Assembly: GCA_045612665.1 (NCBI GenBank)
Contig: JAZKZO010000049.1
Span: 1 to 15,656, forward strand
DNA: 15,656 nt
Direction of reading: 5' to 3'
Source of the DNA: RGIG2000 sp045612665
GTDB lineage: Bacteria; Bacillota; Clostridia; Oscillospirales; CAG-272
Within the stretch, counting starts at the first letter, position 1. Every line of letters starts with the position of its first letter. Of this stretch, positions 14,519-15,656 are shown piece after piece. A program made the position numbers and the translations under genes. Under the pieces are notes generated by a model. It worked only from the letters and a program-made list of their open reading frames with translations. It did not search any database and was not told the DNA's origin.

Positions 14519-15277
14519 ATGAAAAAACTACTAGCTTTATTACTTGCAATAATTTTATGCTTGGGAGTGCTTGCTTCTTGTGATTCCAAAAAAGCAAATG
14601 ATTCGGTGGACTTGCCCAGAAAAGAGAGTTCTCTTGCGCGAACAACCATGTTTGATTCGGTAATAAAAATATCTTCTTATGAATCCTTGCCAAAGACAAT
14701 TGCGGATGATTTGAATGTTAGAGCTATATTTTATGATTATTATATAGTTCATCCGCTTTCTATAAATTTATTGACAAAGGATAAATATTACGATTATAAT
14801 GGAAATTTTGTAAATGGAGAAATAAAAAAAGCGACTAAAAGTGAGTTTTTTGATTATGCTTTATATCCTGAAAAAATATTTGGATATTTTACAAAAATCA
14901 ACAATGTGTATTGCACATATTCGGGATATGGTATGGATATTTTGTGTATATATTACGAAACGAGCAAGGGAGATTATGTCTTGGCAACTCATGCTCCGTG
15001 CGTTGGCGAGTATGATCCGAATGAAGAGATTTACTTGTTTACAGCCGAGGAATATAGAGAAATTTCAGATATGCATACTGATAAAATTCTATCACTTACA
15101 ATGCCTGTTTTTGGAGGAATAGGGTTAGATGATGTTGCTGATATTTCAGAAAACGAGATTGAGCCAAGGCTTATTTCTTGGGAAGCGATTTTAGGTATGG
15201 TTGTAACTTTTGGCGCTGTTTGTGTTATAGGTGCGTTGATCATAGTAAAGAAGCGCAAATCTAATATCATAAAATAA
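14519..15277 (+). CDS. Lipoprotein with C-terminal membrane anchor, function unknown
   Basis: Not recognised. 252 aa from the ATG at 14519, chosen because of AAAGGAG 8 nt upstream and because it opens a textbook signal peptide; the in-frame ATG at 14441 lies before the promoter. The lipobox is LASC (Cys21). The middle (about 40-215) is rich in Tyr, Asp and Ile, with no motif I can name. A second hydrophobic segment (about 223-243) is followed by KKRK, a stop-transfer pattern, so the protein would be tethered at both ends with the middle outside. Base and codon use is clearly more AT-rich than in the genes to the left (many ATA, AAA, TTT, TAT codons), which suggests foreign origin or relaxed selection. 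Its leader is nearly the same as that of the next gene. Confidence 0.82.
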   Translation: MKKLLALLLAIILCLGVLASCDSKKANDSVDLPRKESSLARTTMFDSVIKISSYESLPKTIADDLNVRAIFYDYYIVHPLSINLLTKDKYYDYNGNFVNGEIKKATKSEFFDYALYPEKIFGYFTKINNVYCTYSGYGMDILCIYYETSKGDYVLATHAPCVGEYDPNEEIYLFTAEEYREISDMHTDKILSLTMPVFGGIGLDDVADISENEIEPRLISWEAILGMVVTFGAVCVIGALIIVKKRKSNIIK

Positions 15278-15290
15278 CTTAATATTTTTC

Positions 15291-15328
15291 GTATGCTAAA
15301 GTAAAATTAGAAAGGAGCTGATTTTATG
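15291..15328 (+). repeat. Second copy of the RBS leader (first copy 14483-14521)
   Basis: From GTATGCTA to the ATG, 15291-15328 matches 14483-14521 with three substitutions and one deleted base. Both share AAAGGAGCTGAT and lead into ATGAAAAAA. The extended -10 is intact in the first copy (TGC-TACAAT) and weaker in the second (TGC-TAAAGT), which lacks an obvious -35. Confidence 0.85.
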
Positions 15329-15656
15329 AAAAAAATCATATTGATTATATTTGCCGTTTTGTTGTTGATAGCAGTAGTTATCACAACCGTGTTGATATTA
15401 AAGAAAGATACTCCTGCTCCCACATTAAGGAATGCCAAAAAAATAGAAAAAGGAATGAACTATTCAGAGGTCATTGATATTTTGGGAGAGCAACACGGAA
15501 AAAGAGGCCTTGGTTATCAGTACTGGAATTTGTCTGATGCTCCGTATAATTTGTTTATTAACTTTTCAAACAATCAAAATCCGTATGAGTTTATAGTTAG
15601 CTCTCTTTATCTCGTCAAGATAATATCAAGAGAGGATGCGCAAAAAATTCAAGTCG
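15326..15656 (+). CDS. Membrane-anchored protein with BamE/SmpA-like motif (3' end missing)
   Basis: The frame is open from ATG 15326 to the right edge (110 codons seen). AAAGGAG lies 8 nt upstream. Residues 4-25 are one hydrophobic segment with no lipobox Cys, so it is probably a signal anchor with the rest outside. Residues 40-80 (IEKGMNYSEVIDILGE, then YWNL and LFINF) follow the pattern of SmpA/OmlA (BamE-like) domains found in many small secreted Gram-positive proteins: a helix with a GM-x-YxEV-x-x-ILG start followed by beta strands. The family match is by eye and moderate. It starts 48 nt after the previous stop, is equally AT-rich and shares its leader, so both probably belong to one acquired or expanded unit. 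The C-terminus is unknown. Confidence 0.75.
   Translation, partial: MKKIILIIFAVLLLIAVVITTVLILKKDTPAPTLRNAKKIEKGMNYSEVIDILGEQHGKRGLGYQYWNLSDAPYNLFINFSNNQNPYEFIVSSLYLVKIISREDAQKIQV

Overview
The window looks like a piece of chromosome from an anaerobic gut-type Firmicute (class Clostridia, probably uncultured). The basis is the strong AGGAGG-type ribosome binding sites, sigma-A style promoters, U-tailed hairpin terminators, a secG-rnr gene pair, pyruvate phosphate dikinase, a cytoplasmic GH29 fucosidase and a CotH-family lipoprotein with InlB-like repeats. TGA is used as an ordinary stop (end of the Fur-family gene), so the standard bacterial code applies. No rRNA, tRNA, CRISPR array, integrase or transposase was seen. 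The taxon is inferred, not proven.

Layout. 1-1580 (minus strand, running off the left edge): a membrane-anchored protein with an acidic Glu/Ala/Pro linker and two copies of a domain I cannot name, read from a good promoter. The divergent 1581-1867 spacer also carries the glyA promoter. 1868-3552: glyA (serine hydroxymethyltransferase) overlapping a Fur-family metalloregulator by one base. 3662-3961: secG and its terminator. 3962-4347: a non-coding stretch filled by four imperfect tandem copies of a unit of about 83 bp. 4348-6636: rnr (RNase R) and terminator. 6831-9467: ppdK with its own promoter and a terminator-like hairpin. 9631-12003: a two-gene unit of GH29 alpha-L-fucosidase and a CaCA-type cation antiporter, ending in a terminator. 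12204-12653: a methylglyoxal synthase family protein with its catalytic residues replaced, then a terminator that touches the ribosome binding site of a CotH-family lipoprotein gene (12690-14399). From about 14440 to the right edge the DNA becomes visibly more AT-rich and holds two short secreted or membrane protein genes whose 5' leaders are near-identical copies; the second runs off the edge.

Most of the window is housekeeping: one-carbon metabolism, protein export, RNA decay and the PEP/pyruvate node, with isolated carbohydrate and envelope genes. The parts most worth a second look are the structured tandem repeats before rnr, the MgsA-like protein without its catalytic residues, the terminator-RBS junction before the CotH gene, the duplicated leaders in the AT-rich right end, and the repeated unknown domain at the left end.
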